From: Bryobacter aggregatus MPL3
GTDB lineage: Bacteria > Acidobacteriota > Terriglobia > Bryobacterales > Bryobacteraceae
Reading direction: 5' to 3'
NCBI RefSeq assembly: GCF_000702445.1
Contig: NZ_JNIF01000003.1
Span: 1,922,001-1,986,000, forward strand
Length of the DNA stretch: 64,000 nucleotides
Shown here: one piece after another, positions 24,123 through 33,166 of the stretch
Numbering within the stretch: the first letter of the stretch is position 1
How the letters are laid out: each line of letters begins with the position of its first letter
Notes under the pieces: model-generated
Told to the model about the DNA's origin: nothing
What the model saw: only the letters and a program-made list of their open reading frames with translations
The model's database searches: none
Program-made: the position numbers and the translations under genes

Positions 24123-25100
24123 TTGAGCCTTCTGTATCCAGTTTCAGTGTTCGTGGCTATCGCGTGTGCGGCGACTGAGGTCTTAGCTCAGTCTGACTCC
24201 TCCGCATTCAGTAAACTACCTCTCTGGCCCCCAAATGGGATTGTTTCGGGAGCCCTTTCTGAAAAGTATGTGTTTAGAGATCCCAACACGGCGGAAGTGG
24301 TAATCACTATCCCCGAGGACTCTTCTTTTCCGTCGGGACCGAGGTCGATTATTCGTTGGCGCTTGCAAAATCAAGTAGAACCCACGGTGATATCGCGCAT
24401 CAACCCCAAGGCTGATCATGTTTATCAATATTCCTATTCCGTTACGAACGGGGCATACGCCCGCCAATCAATTAACACATGGATTCTATTGATTCCAAAG
24501 CCTGATCAGCTCATAGAGCCATCTCACTTGACGTGGGGGAAAATTCGGTTAAGGGATGCGGCAATGGAACAAGCAGCACACCCGATGGCACCGGCAAGTG
24601 ATGGCGCTTATTGGGGATCTGATAAAGAAAAAGTGGGTTCGGTCGCAATTGGACCAGGGATGACGGAGGGTGACTTTACACTCGAGGCGAAGTTTCTCCC
24701 GGGCTTCACCACTGCGTACTTCGTCGGCGGCGAGCCCCTAGCCACAGCTAGCCCATTGCCATTGGAAGTGGCACAGCAATTGGTTCCAGTTATGAAGATG
24801 AGGGAGATTTGGAGATCCTCGCTCGTCATCGGTCCTCGCTTTGCTCCTGAGGCGAGCATGAAAGAGATAATCACTGATTATCTAATTGGGTTGAAAGCAC
24901 TCGCAGAGTCCGGGCGAATACCAGCAGTCAGTCCTTTCCTGCTACGGGCACGAGCACAGCTCCAAAAATGTATTGAAGTCCAGACGATTGTTACTTCCTG
25001 TGTCACCTCAGCAGTCGCGACGATGAAATCGGTCGCGAATGCCCCCCTGGAGAAGGAAGTGGCTTCTGCTTTAGAGATAGTGGCAGCAGCTCGTAAATAA
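24123..25100 (+). CDS. Exported hypothetical protein
   Basis: About 325 residues from TTG 24123, with AGGAG at 24111-24115; the signal peptide is SLLYPVSVFVAIACAATEVL with cleavage after LAQ. The middle has a beta-rich domain (VVITIPEDSSFPSGPRSIIR, then VYQYSYSVTNGAYARQSINT). The C-terminal 120 residues are helical (LPLEVAQQLVPVMKMREIWR, ALAESGRIPAVSPFLLRARA). No family recognised. The end of a second copy is fused to Rhs repeats just upstream. The region looks less GC-rich than the flanking chromosome, which suits an accessory gene. Confidence 0.7.
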   Translation: MSLLYPVSVFVAIACAATEVLAQSDSSAFSKLPLWPPNGIVSGALSEKYVFRDPNTAEVVITIPEDSSFPSGPRSIIRWRLQNQVEPTVISRINPKADHVYQYSYSVTNGAYARQSINTWILLIPKPDQLIEPSHLTWGKIRLRDAAMEQAAHPMAPASDGAYWGSDKEKVGSVAIGPGMTEGDFTLEAKFLPGFTTAYFVGGEPLATASPLPLEVAQQLVPVMKMREIWRSSLVIGPRFAPEASMKEIITDYLIGLKALAESGRIPAVSPFLLRARAQLQKCIEVQTIVTSCVTSAVATMKSVANAPLEKEVASALEIVAAARK

Positions 25101-25174
25101 TAATACATTACGTGTATTTAGCTGAGGATCTCCGGACACGAGGGCTTGCGGGCCTCGGGTGAGATTCGGTTACT

Positions 25175-25543
25175 TCATGCTGCCATAGGTTGCGCCTGGG
25201 CGATTTTCCCATCGAGGAAAGCCTGGTATGGCGTTCGGCCTTGAGTCCGATATCCGTGATGGGGTCGCTGGCGATTGTAGAAGCTCAGATAGGCGTCCAG
25301 ATCATCTTGTAATTCAGCCACAGACTGATAGATCTTTTGCCGGAACTTGATGCTGTAAAACTCCTCCTTGATCGTGCGATGGAAGCGCTCACAGAAGCCG
25401 TTGGATTGAGGGGAAGCGATCTGCGTTCTCTTGTGGCGGATCTGGTTAATCGCCAGATAGATCTCGAAGGGATACTGTCTCGGTACTTCCGCGCCACCCA
25501 AGCCCGCATATCCTACCTGCCCACGCTTCATTCCTTCAGACAA
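25175..25543 (-). pseudogene. Hybrid frame: IS66 TnpA start fused to the C-terminus of an IS481/IS3-type transposase
   Basis: The first 24 codons (MKRGQVGYAGLGGAEVPRQ) are a degraded copy of the IS66 tnpA start. From about 25473 the frame becomes an integrase-core tail: TQIASPQSNGFCERFHRTIK with the catalytic Glu, then AYLSFYNRQRPHHGYRTQGR and TPYQAFLDG. These blocks are typical of IS481 and IS3-family transposases. The catalytic aspartates are missing, so this is transposon debris. Confidence 0.75.
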
Positions 25544-25586
25544 TCACGACGCGAAGCAGGAAGAAAGATGGGCTCGTCTGACGGAT
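25474..25586. repeat. Inverted repeat copy B (partner 21106-21217)
   Basis: Inverted, roughly 92% identical counterpart of 21106-21217. The pair brackets about 4.2 kb carrying the IS66 genes, an Rhs tail with its immunity gene, IS5 debris and the exported protein, and could support inversion by recombination. Confidence 0.8.
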
Positions 25587-25630
25587 ACGATGCAATCAGA
25601 GATGTATCGAAAGGAAGCAAAGAAGTCACT

Positions 25631-26212
25631 TCAAAATAGCAGGGTAGAACGATGTAGTCCTGTTCTTCTCAGCGCGAATCCAACACCCAAGCCTAACGCT
25701 GAAAGTACAACCGTACTTGGTTCCGGCACCTGTGGCGGATCGGTTACGACAAGTTGAAATGCTGCCGTCGCCGAAGCGGACCCGACAAAGCAACTTCCAC
25801 AGCTCAGCGGATCGTCAGAATAATACTCAAACAGAATGCGAATCTGGCCCGAGTTAGTCGCGCTAGCCGGCGCTGCTGGATCGAAGGTATAAGCACCAAT
25901 CCCAGTACCGAGTGAGAAATCAAAGTCCTGTATCCAGGGGGCCGTGTTGGGAGCAAGCGAGAAGTTTACGGGTCCGCCTTGTACCCCAATCCAATCGACG
26001 TAGGACCCAAGCGTTGGATTCGTCTCTTGCAGCAGTTCCGATCCGATGACCGAAATATAGAACTGCGGATCGGAAGTAAGGGAGAAGCCCCAGCCTACGG
26101 TCGTACCCGCGCTCCCACCCAACACAGGGCTGGGTGAGATTTGGAGGAGAATCGCTGCGTGGACAGCAGTACTCATCAGGAAGAGAAGCGAGAGTTTCTG
26201 GATGATCTTCAT
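25631..26212 (-). CDS. PEP-CTERM-anchored secreted protein
   Basis: 193 residues. Signal peptide MKIIQKLSLLFLMSTAVHA; C-terminal sorting signal VPEPSTVVLSALGLGVGFAL followed by RRTG, the PEP-CTERM pattern (VPEP, hydrophobic helix, basic end) that exosortase recognises in exopolysaccharide-producing bacteria. The middle is a beta-sandwich-like domain (VNFSLAPNTAPWIQDFDFSL) with a CGSC pair near residue 137. Exosortase itself is not in this window. It lies 15 bases downstream of the PLC-like gene and is probably cotranscribed with it. Confidence 0.88.
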   Translation of the reverse strand: MKIIQKLSLLFLMSTAVHAAILLQISPSPVLGGSAGTTVGWGFSLTSDPQFYISVIGSELLQETNPTLGSYVDWIGVQGGPVNFSLAPNTAPWIQDFDFSLGTGIGAYTFDPAAPASATNSGQIRILFEYYSDDPLSCGSCFVGSASATAAFQLVVTDPPQVPEPSTVVLSALGLGVGFALRRTGLHRSTLLF

Positions 26213-26227
26213 AAAAGCTTTCTTGAG

Positions 26228-29200
26228 TTACCGAATGATCGTGAGTGTTGTAGCGCCGGGGACTCCGTTGTCGCTGGAATAGTTAACCGTGATCCGCACA
26301 CGCTGCGCTGTGGCCGGCCAATCGAAGAGCAGGGGTTGGATCCCAAGAGCTCCCGGAATCAGATCATCAAACAGGACCGGGGTCAGAGAGAGTAGCGTGA
26401 CCGTTCCTGTGCCAGTGACAGTTGTTATCCCCGTAATGCCTGTAATCCGCGGATGGAGCGCCACCCCGCTCCCGGTATTGGAAAGCTGGATCGGTACCAC
26501 TCGCTGATTCGCATTTGGCCCGTCGATCCGCGCACCGCCGGTGGTCGCCGAAAGCGTGGGAGTCCCGCTCACCGCAAAGTTTGCGACGGCAGTTCGAGGC
26601 GCACTCATCAGGACACTCGCCGGAGTGGCAGTTCCGCTCAGGTCCCCGGAGAAGCCCGAGAAGGAATAGCCGTTTGAAGCCGATACACTCAAGGTCGCCA
26701 TCGCCCCCTCGTTGTACCAGCCGCCGCCGTTGAGGCTTCCTCCGAGTTGCGGAGAAGCCGATGCGGACAGCAGGAACTGACGCTGATAGCTGATGACAAG
26801 ATTTAAGGGCGTGCCAGGGGCCGTAATCGTCTGGTGTTGTGCGCCGCTGTTGGACCAACTGGCATAAACATACTGCGTGCCGCTTCCGCCGTTGACAATC
26901 GCTGCTGCCGACAGCTGATAAGCCGTTCCTGGTGTCCATAACAAGCTGGCAGGCAGAGGATAGCTTGTGCCATTGACCGACACTTGCGCGCCCGGTGTCG
27001 CCGAAGTGATTGTCACCGAAATGGGTTGAATCTGGCTGAATGTGGCAGCGACGCTCCGCGGCCCATTCATGCTGACCGTGCCCGTCGGATTGGTTCCCGT
27101 CAGGTCCCCGAGGAAGCCGGAGAAGGTGTAATTTGCCGCCGGGGTCGCAACAAGTTGGACGAGCGCTCCTGGTGCGTAGTACGAATCGGCAGAACTGGGG
27201 TTCCGCACAAGAGTTCCGGAATTGGACGGTGCAACGTCTGTACTGAGCAGATAGTCGGTATCAAAGCTCGCCATCAAGACTGTGCCCTCGGCAACAGCTG
27301 TGTAGGAGAATGGCTGGCTCGGTGCCGGTGTATTGCCATTCTTCCAGCCACTCAGCTTGAAGCGGCTACCCCCGTCAAGTTGCGGTGACAGGGCCGAGAT
27401 CGTATGAGTGGATCCCGGCTGCCAAATGAAGTTGGCAGGCGTTGTATAGATAGCTCCGTCTACACTCACCAACCGGCCGACAGGCACACTGGTCACCACG
27501 CTGGGATTCACCTTATTGAAGGTGACAGGAATGGTCAGCGTCGGCGCTAGTTGCGAGGTGATCACAAGCTGGCCTGTGCTGATGCCGATAGGTAGCTTTG
27601 CGGGGTCGATGTAGATTGCGACCGTCGACGGTGTCGTCATGCTCTCCAATGCTTCGCCCAAGATCCAAGGCTGCGGAGAAGTGATCGATGTTAGCGCAAT
27701 GTTTGCATTGCCTCCCGCCGTGACAGTGACGTTTGTTGCGCTTGGGGTGGCCCCATAGAGGGATATGCTGCCAGGTGTCGCGCTGAGAGGCGTCTGCATG
27801 TTGAAGGTGACGACAATATTCGTCTGCCCGCCACCTTGTGCCGAGAGTGCATCCTTCACCGTAAGCGTGCACACATAAGTTCCCTGCGCGAAGGTCACCG
27901 CGCCAGGACGTAAGCCAACCGTGAGGCTCGATCCAACCAGGTCGGCGCGGAGCCAACTGGAACAACTTGGATTCTCAACCACTGGCGAGGCTCCGAGCCC
28001 GGTGAATGTGATCACCTGGTTCGGCTGTGGCGTGTTGGGGACGGTATTGATGGTGAGTGCTGGAGGCGTTGCGACAATGCGAGTGGTCACATTCACCGTG
28101 AAGGGGTCCGATTCGCTTTCGAGATTCGATCCATCCCCGGTATAGGCGGCAAGATAAGTATTCAGACCAAGAGGAAGATTGGACACCGTTGGCTTCACCG
28201 CATTGGAGACGGCCACCACTTCGCTAAAGGCAACGGTCTCCTGTCCCGTCGAAATGCCATTCGCATTGAAGATCCGATAGAACTTGATGGAACCCGTTGG
28301 ATTCACACCATTCAGGATCTGGGCATTCAACTCGATGGGCTGTCCTTGCACGGCGGTGGAGACACTCGGAAACGCATGCAGTGTCGTCTGCCGGCGGATG
28401 ACCAGCCGGAGCGCCAACGAAAAGATCTCAGGATTTGCGGCAAAGGGAGCGCGCAGCGAGAGATCGAGACTGCCAACATACTCTCCGGCAGGCAGGTTTG
28501 CGGCGCTAGCGCCAATTGCGATGTCCAGAGCAAACTCTCCCGTGGCAAACGGGGAACTCGGGATGCTGTAAACGATCGGGACATTGCCAACGGTCTTTGC
28601 CTCGATCGTGGTGCCGGGCGCGGCCCCGATCCGAAGCGTCTGAGCGGCAGGGAGCTGCCCTCCTGGATTCATTCGATACACCAGCTTGCTGGTGCTATAA
28701 GATCCGTTCGCGATGGGCAGCACAGAATAGGCAAGCCATACCTTCCGGCCCGCAGCCACCTCGCGCAGTTTGCGGTTCTGCCAGCCATTTGCCGGATAGG
28801 CGAATCCATACTCCTCGGTCCCGTTGTTAAACTCCTCGGCGCAGCGTGCATTGCCCACCCCAAGATTCCACGGGATGCTGGAGGACGTGATCTTCCACCC
28901 CCGGTCCTGCAGTGGGCTGCCATAGGGCCGCTTCAGGGCGCAGGCTACGGGGAGAACGGAGGCTGCGTTAAAAGATACCCAAGTGCCCGTTGTGGGCTCC
29001 TGGTAGGCCGGGCCATTGCGACCGAAATCATTCTCACTCCAACTCCAGATGGTCTCCTTGAGGCGGTTGTCCGCCCCGCTTCGAGGACTGATGTTGAGAT
29101 CACTGTCGAGTGCCCAGAAGAAGTCCAAGCCAATCACGGACACGCCGCAGTTCGCTGCCTTTTCCACCTCGGATTCCCAAAACAGCCCTGTTGCACTGTC

Positions 29201-30187
29201 TCCGGAATTTGTCTTGGCCCGGCCCTCAGCGGTGTCCCACCAAGTGGTTGGTGCTTGCTGGGAGCGGGTGTTTGGGTTATAGCCATCGTTTGCAGTGCAG
29301 GTATCAAAATTCTGGTCCGCGGGACGATTACTTGTCTGCACGAGTCCGGTTGCGTTCCAGATCCGGCTCGAAACGGAGGTATTGTTGCTGGCATTGTGAT
29401 GCACCACCATGATCGATTTGCCCGCATTTCGAATCTCCTGGATGGTGGGCCAGCGGACGAACGCATTGGGAGCAGGAACCACACGATTCCCTAGATAGCG
29501 TTGGACATCGGTCTCAATCGCCGCCATGTCTCCGGAGTCTGCCATGTTATCGATCTTGAGATAGACCACTTGCCCGGGATTCGCATCGACCCAGTCCGCG
29601 ACCTCCTTAAGAACGAATCCGAACAGACGGTTGCCATAAAAAGGCAAATAGCAGAGGGCCGTGTATTTGCTGTGACAAACCCGCAGCGCGGGGTCTGCGA
29701 GAGGAAAGTTGCCGAGGAACTGGTTGAAGATCTTCGGATCCAGTTCGAGATGCCGCGAGCCACGGTTCAACTGATCGGTGATCGAAAGCGCTTGATTGGT
29801 GTACTTGTCCGAGTTAAAACCCTGAATCGTATTCGCAAAGGCATTGTGCGTTGCCGGCCAGGTAATGAAGTTGATCGGGGTGTCTTTCGAAATGCTCAGG
29901 AGCTGATTCTCGGAGGCCCAACCTGTCCAGGTCGAGTTGCGCACGAAGGTTGTATCGCGCTTATCGTTCCGGCAATAACCATCTACTTCCTTCAGGTCCA
30001 GTTCGCATTTGCGGCTCTGGCCAATGGCCATGTTCGTCCGCTCAAAATCGCTGGTGGTACAAGCGCGTTGGTTCAGGCTGCCGCAGTCGTAAGGGTCTTG
30101 AGCTTGCAGCGAAAGGAGGCCGAGGCTGAAAGGAAGAAGGACGCGCAGGAAAATTCGTGACATCGTTGTTGGCTCAGGCTGCAACAT
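26228..30187 (-). CDS. Large secreted PLC-like phosphodiesterase with Ig-like and InlB-type repeats
   Basis: 1319 residues. ATG 30187 has GGAGG nine bases upstream; a second ATG at 30163 gives the shorter signal MSRIFLRVLLPFSLGLLSLQ. Residues about 85-420 resemble a PI-PLC X-type barrel: FITWPATHNAF (catalytic His), NRGSRHLELDP, GQVVYLKIDNM and the second His in SIMVVHHNAS. The next part is beta-rich, with Ig-like repeats (FPSVSTAVQGQPIELNAQIL, then FKLSGWKNGNTPAPSQPFSY). Near the C-terminus two copies of an InlB-type repeat occur (YTFSGFLGDLTGTNPTG and YSFSGFSGDLSGTATPA). A secreted lipid- or glycolipid-directed phosphodiesterase with adhesive repeats is inferred. It is divergent from the sensor-regulator at 30302. 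Confidence 0.78.
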   Translation of the reverse strand: MLQPEPTTMSRIFLRVLLPFSLGLLSLQAQDPYDCGSLNQRACTTSDFERTNMAIGQSRKCELDLKEVDGYCRNDKRDTTFVRNSTWTGWASENQLLSISKDTPINFITWPATHNAFANTIQGFNSDKYTNQALSITDQLNRGSRHLELDPKIFNQFLGNFPLADPALRVCHSKYTALCYLPFYGNRLFGFVLKEVADWVDANPGQVVYLKIDNMADSGDMAAIETDVQRYLGNRVVPAPNAFVRWPTIQEIRNAGKSIMVVHHNASNNTSVSSRIWNATGLVQTSNRPADQNFDTCTANDGYNPNTRSQQAPTTWWDTAEGRAKTNSGDSATGLFWESEVEKAANCGVSVIGLDFFWALDSDLNISPRSGADNRLKETIWSWSENDFGRNGPAYQEPTTGTWVSFNAASVLPVACALKRPYGSPLQDRGWKITSSSIPWNLGVGNARCAEEFNNGTEEYGFAYPANGWQNRKLREVAAGRKVWLAYSVLPIANGSYSTSKLVYRMNPGGQLPAAQTLRIGAAPGTTIEAKTVGNVPIVYSIPSSPFATGEFALDIAIGASAANLPAGEYVGSLDLSLRAPFAANPEIFSLALRLVIRRQTTLHAFPSVSTAVQGQPIELNAQILNGVNPTGSIKFYRIFNANGISTGQETVAFSEVVAVSNAVKPTVSNLPLGLNTYLAAYTGDGSNLESESDPFTVNVTTRIVATPPALTINTVPNTPQPNQVITFTGLGASPVVENPSCSSWLRADLVGSSLTVGLRPGAVTFAQGTYVCTLTVKDALSAQGGGQTNIVVTFNMQTPLSATPGSISLYGATPSATNVTVTAGGNANIALTSITSPQPWILGEALESMTTPSTVAIYIDPAKLPIGISTGQLVITSQLAPTLTIPVTFNKVNPSVVTSVPVGRLVSVDGAIYTTPANFIWQPGSTHTISALSPQLDGGSRFKLSGWKNGNTPAPSQPFSYTAVAEGTVLMASFDTDYLLSTDVAPSNSGTLVRNPSSADSYYAPGALVQLVATPAANYTFSGFLGDLTGTNPTGTVSMNGPRSVAATFSQIQPISVTITSATPGAQVSVNGTSYPLPASLLWTPGTAYQLSAAAIVNGGSGTQYVYASWSNSGAQHQTITAPGTPLNLVISYQRQFLLSASASPQLGGSLNGGGWYNEGAMATLSVSASNGYSFSGFSGDLSGTATPASVLMSAPRTAVANFAVSGTPTLSATTGGARIDGPNANQRVVPIQLSNTGSGVALHPRITGITGITTVTGTGTVTLLSLTPVLFDDLIPGALGIQPLLFDWPATAQRVRITVNYSSDNGVPGATTLTIIR

Positions 30188-30301
30188 AGCAGCAAGCCTC
30201 CAGCAGGCAATCTCACAAGCACATAACGAGCATCCAATTTCTCTATAACGTCATAATCCATTCATTCTAGGTAAGTTAAGAGATGTTATAAACTGTGGAA
30301 G

Positions 30302-32449
30302 ATGCCGCCCGCTGCCATTCGGTTTGGCCCATATACCTTCCACTTCGCCAAACTCGAACTGCGGAAGAGCGGTTATCTATTGAAACTCCCGCAGCAGTCC
30401 GCCTTGTTGCTGGCGATGCTGCTGGACAGCCCAGGCGAGATCGTCACGCGCGAACAAATGCGGGCTCGTATCTGGCCTGAGGGCACCCATGTGGAGTTTG
30501 ACTTCGGGCTCAACACCGCCATCAATCGGATCCGAAGGCTCCTCGACGATTCGGCCCGAAACCCCCGTTTCGTCGAAACTGTCCCTCGCAGCGGTTACCG
30601 GTTTGTGGCTCCCTGCGAACGGATCGACGAGGGCATCGAAGAGGTTGCCCCAAGCGTCCATCCCGCCCACTGGAAGCGCTGGACTGCTCTGGTAGCTGCC
30701 CTCGCTCTGGCTGCAACCGGCCTCTGGTGGTGGCGCAGTGGAGCTCCAGCCCGAACTTTCGGGGCGCGAGAATCCCCCTCCGCCAGCCTGCGCTCCACCA
30801 TTCTGCTCCCGGTTGGCCATATTCCCTGGACCATCCGCATCTCCCCGAAGGGAGACCGCTTAGCCTATGCCTCCGGCGGGAAGGTCTACCAGCGTCAATT
30901 AAATCGTGACGAATCGATCGAGCTGGATGGAAGCGACCGTGTCATCAACCTCGAGTACTCCCCAGACGGATCGGCCCTTGCCGTCTTCAAGCAGGACGGA
31001 ATTTATGTTCAGTCCGGCGACATCCTCAAGCAGATCGTTAAATTCAACCACATCGGCGAAGTTCGAGCTGCTGCCTGGAGCACGGGCGGCGACCTCTACT
31101 ACTCCGATGACGAGGGCGATGGTGCGCAGCCCGCAATCTATCGTGTGCCTGCCACCGGCGGAACGCCGCTCAAGGTGGTGAACGGTAAGCAAAATATGGG
31201 GCGTCTGGAGTTCCCCTTGGTTCAGCAGATTTTGGGCACGGATGGCGCCATGTTACTCAGCCGGGCGCTCTCCCCCCAGAATCGTAGTGTTCTGTTGCGC
31301 GCGGCAGACGGAGCGGAGAGCGAACTGATTCGGCCAGGAATGGGCGGACAAATTCTGACAAGTGGCCACTTTCTGTACTACTGGGCAAATGCTCTCTTCG
31401 CCACCGGTTGGGACGTGGACCAGAAGCAGTTGCTCGGCACTCCGCTGAAGGTGATCGACCGCGTACGCTCCGACGGATGGCGCGGTGCCGCAGCCGATGT
31501 CTCTGAAACCGGAACCCTCATCTATCTGCCCCAGCCCCCTCTGGATCAGCGCCAGATCACCATCTCGGACGAACGTGGGACATCGACCCCAATCGACCTG
31601 CCCACCGGAGAGTATGAGCAGGTGCGTGTCTCACCGGACGAGAAGATGCTGGCTGTGGTGCGGAAAGATTCCGGAGTCAAGTGGACCGTCTGGATCTACG
31701 ACATGCAGACAAAGATCTGGCGGACTTGTGCCGAGACCATACTGCCCTCGCCGCGCCTCGTCTGGAGTCCTGATGGGGAGTGGCTTGCGGTTGGGCTTCT
31801 CGAGGGCGAAGCGGAGTTTGTGAACCTGCATCGCGTCAATGTGAGTGACCCCTCGAAAGTTGAACGCCTGTCTGCGCGTTCGACCTATGGGCAATTCCCG
31901 ACGGACTGGATCGCAAGACCGAATGCCATCCTCTATGCGGAAGGTGTCCACTTGGTAACCAAGAGCGACCTGCACCAGTTATCGCTGGATAGCCGGGAGG
32001 TCAAAACACTGGTGCAGACCGAGGGATGGGACATAGATGCCAAAGTCTCTTTCGATGGCCGCTGGCTCGCTTATGCGAGCGAAACCAAGTCGGGCACCTA
32101 TGTCTACGTCAAGCCCTTCGGCCAGGATGGCCCTGGGGTTCGGGTTTCCCCATTGGCAGGGCGTGGCCCCGTCTGGAGCGGCAATGGAGATCGTCTCTGG
32201 TTCATGAGCTTTGGCCAAGACGGACTCTTCGAAGTCCCGATCCAAAATGGAAAGCCTCTCGGCCCAGCGATCCACAAATACCAAGGCGTGTCCCACATCC
32301 AACCGGATATCTGGACCCGCAGCTACGACCTGACAAAAGACGGCAAGCTTTATACCCTCCGATCGGGTCCCCAGGAATCCCGCAGCCATGTCGAGCTCAT
32401 ATCAAACTGGTTCGCCGATCTCGAACGCACAGTACCCACTCGCCGGTAG
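30302..32449 (+). CDS. Membrane-bound winged-helix regulator fused to a TolB/PD40-like propeller
   Basis: 715 residues. Residues 1-105 are an OmpR/CadC-type DNA-binding winged helix (FGPYTFHFAKLELRKSG, the recognition segment DFGLNTAINRIRRLLDD, the final FVETVPRSGYRFVAP). A single membrane helix lies near residues 120-142 (ALVAALALAATGLWWW). The remainder is a periplasmic beta-propeller of PD40/WD40-like blades (LEYSPDGSALAVFKQDG, VRVSPDEKMLAVVRKDSG, LVWSPDGEWLAVGL). This architecture is abundant in acidobacteria and is thought to sense an outside signal and act directly on DNA. Divergent orientation makes the PLC-like/PEP-CTERM operon a candidate target. A TATAAA box at 30287-30292 lies only 10 bases before the ATG. 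Confidence 0.88.
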   Translation: MPPAAIRFGPYTFHFAKLELRKSGYLLKLPQQSALLLAMLLDSPGEIVTREQMRARIWPEGTHVEFDFGLNTAINRIRRLLDDSARNPRFVETVPRSGYRFVAPCERIDEGIEEVAPSVHPAHWKRWTALVAALALAATGLWWWRSGAPARTFGARESPSASLRSTILLPVGHIPWTIRISPKGDRLAYASGGKVYQRQLNRDESIELDGSDRVINLEYSPDGSALAVFKQDGIYVQSGDILKQIVKFNHIGEVRAAAWSTGGDLYYSDDEGDGAQPAIYRVPATGGTPLKVVNGKQNMGRLEFPLVQQILGTDGAMLLSRALSPQNRSVLLRAADGAESELIRPGMGGQILTSGHFLYYWANALFATGWDVDQKQLLGTPLKVIDRVRSDGWRGAAADVSETGTLIYLPQPPLDQRQITISDERGTSTPIDLPTGEYEQVRVSPDEKMLAVVRKDSGVKWTVWIYDMQTKIWRTCAETILPSPRLVWSPDGEWLAVGLLEGEAEFVNLHRVNVSDPSKVERLSARSTYGQFPTDWIARPNAILYAEGVHLVTKSDLHQLSLDSREVKTLVQTEGWDIDAKVSFDGRWLAYASETKSGTYVYVKPFGQDGPGVRVSPLAGRGPVWSGNGDRLWFMSFGQDGLFEVPIQNGKPLGPAIHKYQGVSHIQPDIWTRSYDLTKDGKLYTLRSGPQESRSHVELISNWFADLERTVPTRR

Positions 32450-32566
32450 CTGCGGAAGATTTAGAGCAAGACCGATGCAAAAGGATCGAAATTAAATTAA
32501 GAACGAGCGGCGCTACGAGTGCGAGGTGGCTTGTTCCGCTCGATTGCATAGATACGGAGAGTCTCG

Positions 32567-33166
32567 ATGTTGCGATTGTTGCTTGTTTTTAGCTTTGGCC
32601 TGTCTGTATGGGCTCAAGGGACGCCCGAGGTATCCCCGGATCACTCGAAGTCGCTGTGGATTTCTATGGGAAAGTCACTCCAGACCTTGGGCCGGAGGAT
32701 TCGAAACCTGCTCGGGTGAGGCCCGACGGCACCCTGGGTGAAGCGGAGAAGTTCCGCAGTGGTGATTCTCTGTCTTGCGGAGAATACCAACTCACGCTCC
32801 ATATTCCTGGGGCACGCACGATCATACGGGCCTGACGATCGATTCGCGCTTTCGGATCCTCATGGTGTCCCCTGTCTATCGGATGATGGAGTCGACAAAG
32901 CCTTTCACGCTAGAGAGTGTGGCCGGGCGGTTGCCCTTGCAGGCTCGCAATCTTGGCTGCCGCTGGATCACGCTGATTGCCGTGGCAACCCCGGAGGATC
33001 AATGGTCGCTGAAGACTACCGCTGATGGGGTCTTTGGCTTCTTCGATCTCCTTCCAGGAAGTATCTGCTCTTGACCTATGGGGAACGTGCGGGGTGTCCC
33101 AGCTATGAGACAACGCTCGATTGGAAGACGAAGGAGTTTGCTCTTGTTGGTCTGACGCAGCTTTGA
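32567..33166 (+). pseudogene. Decayed exported protein with a carboxypeptidase-regulatory-like domain, copy A
   Basis: ATG 32567 encodes a signal peptide (MLRLLLVFSFGLSVWAQ) that runs into a stop, but neighbouring frames continue a single protein: LEVAVDFYGKVTPDLGPED and RPDGTLGEAEKFRSGDSLS, then GLTIDSRFRILMVSPVYRMM and LKTTADGVFGFFDLLPG, then LLLTYGERAGCPSYETTLDW to TGA 33164-33166. At least three frame changes are needed (about 32630, 32815 and 33058). The last one lies in CCAGGAAG, where copy B keeps the frame. The Gly-x-Phe-x-Phe-x-x-Leu-Pro-Gly-Lys-Tyr pattern is that of Ig-like carboxypeptidase-regulatory domains. No function now. Confidence 0.65.

Noticed and set aside
28346-29494. 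382-residue plus-strand frame inside the PLC-like gene
   Set aside because: Antisense shadow of a gene with clear motifs; no ribosome site or domain.
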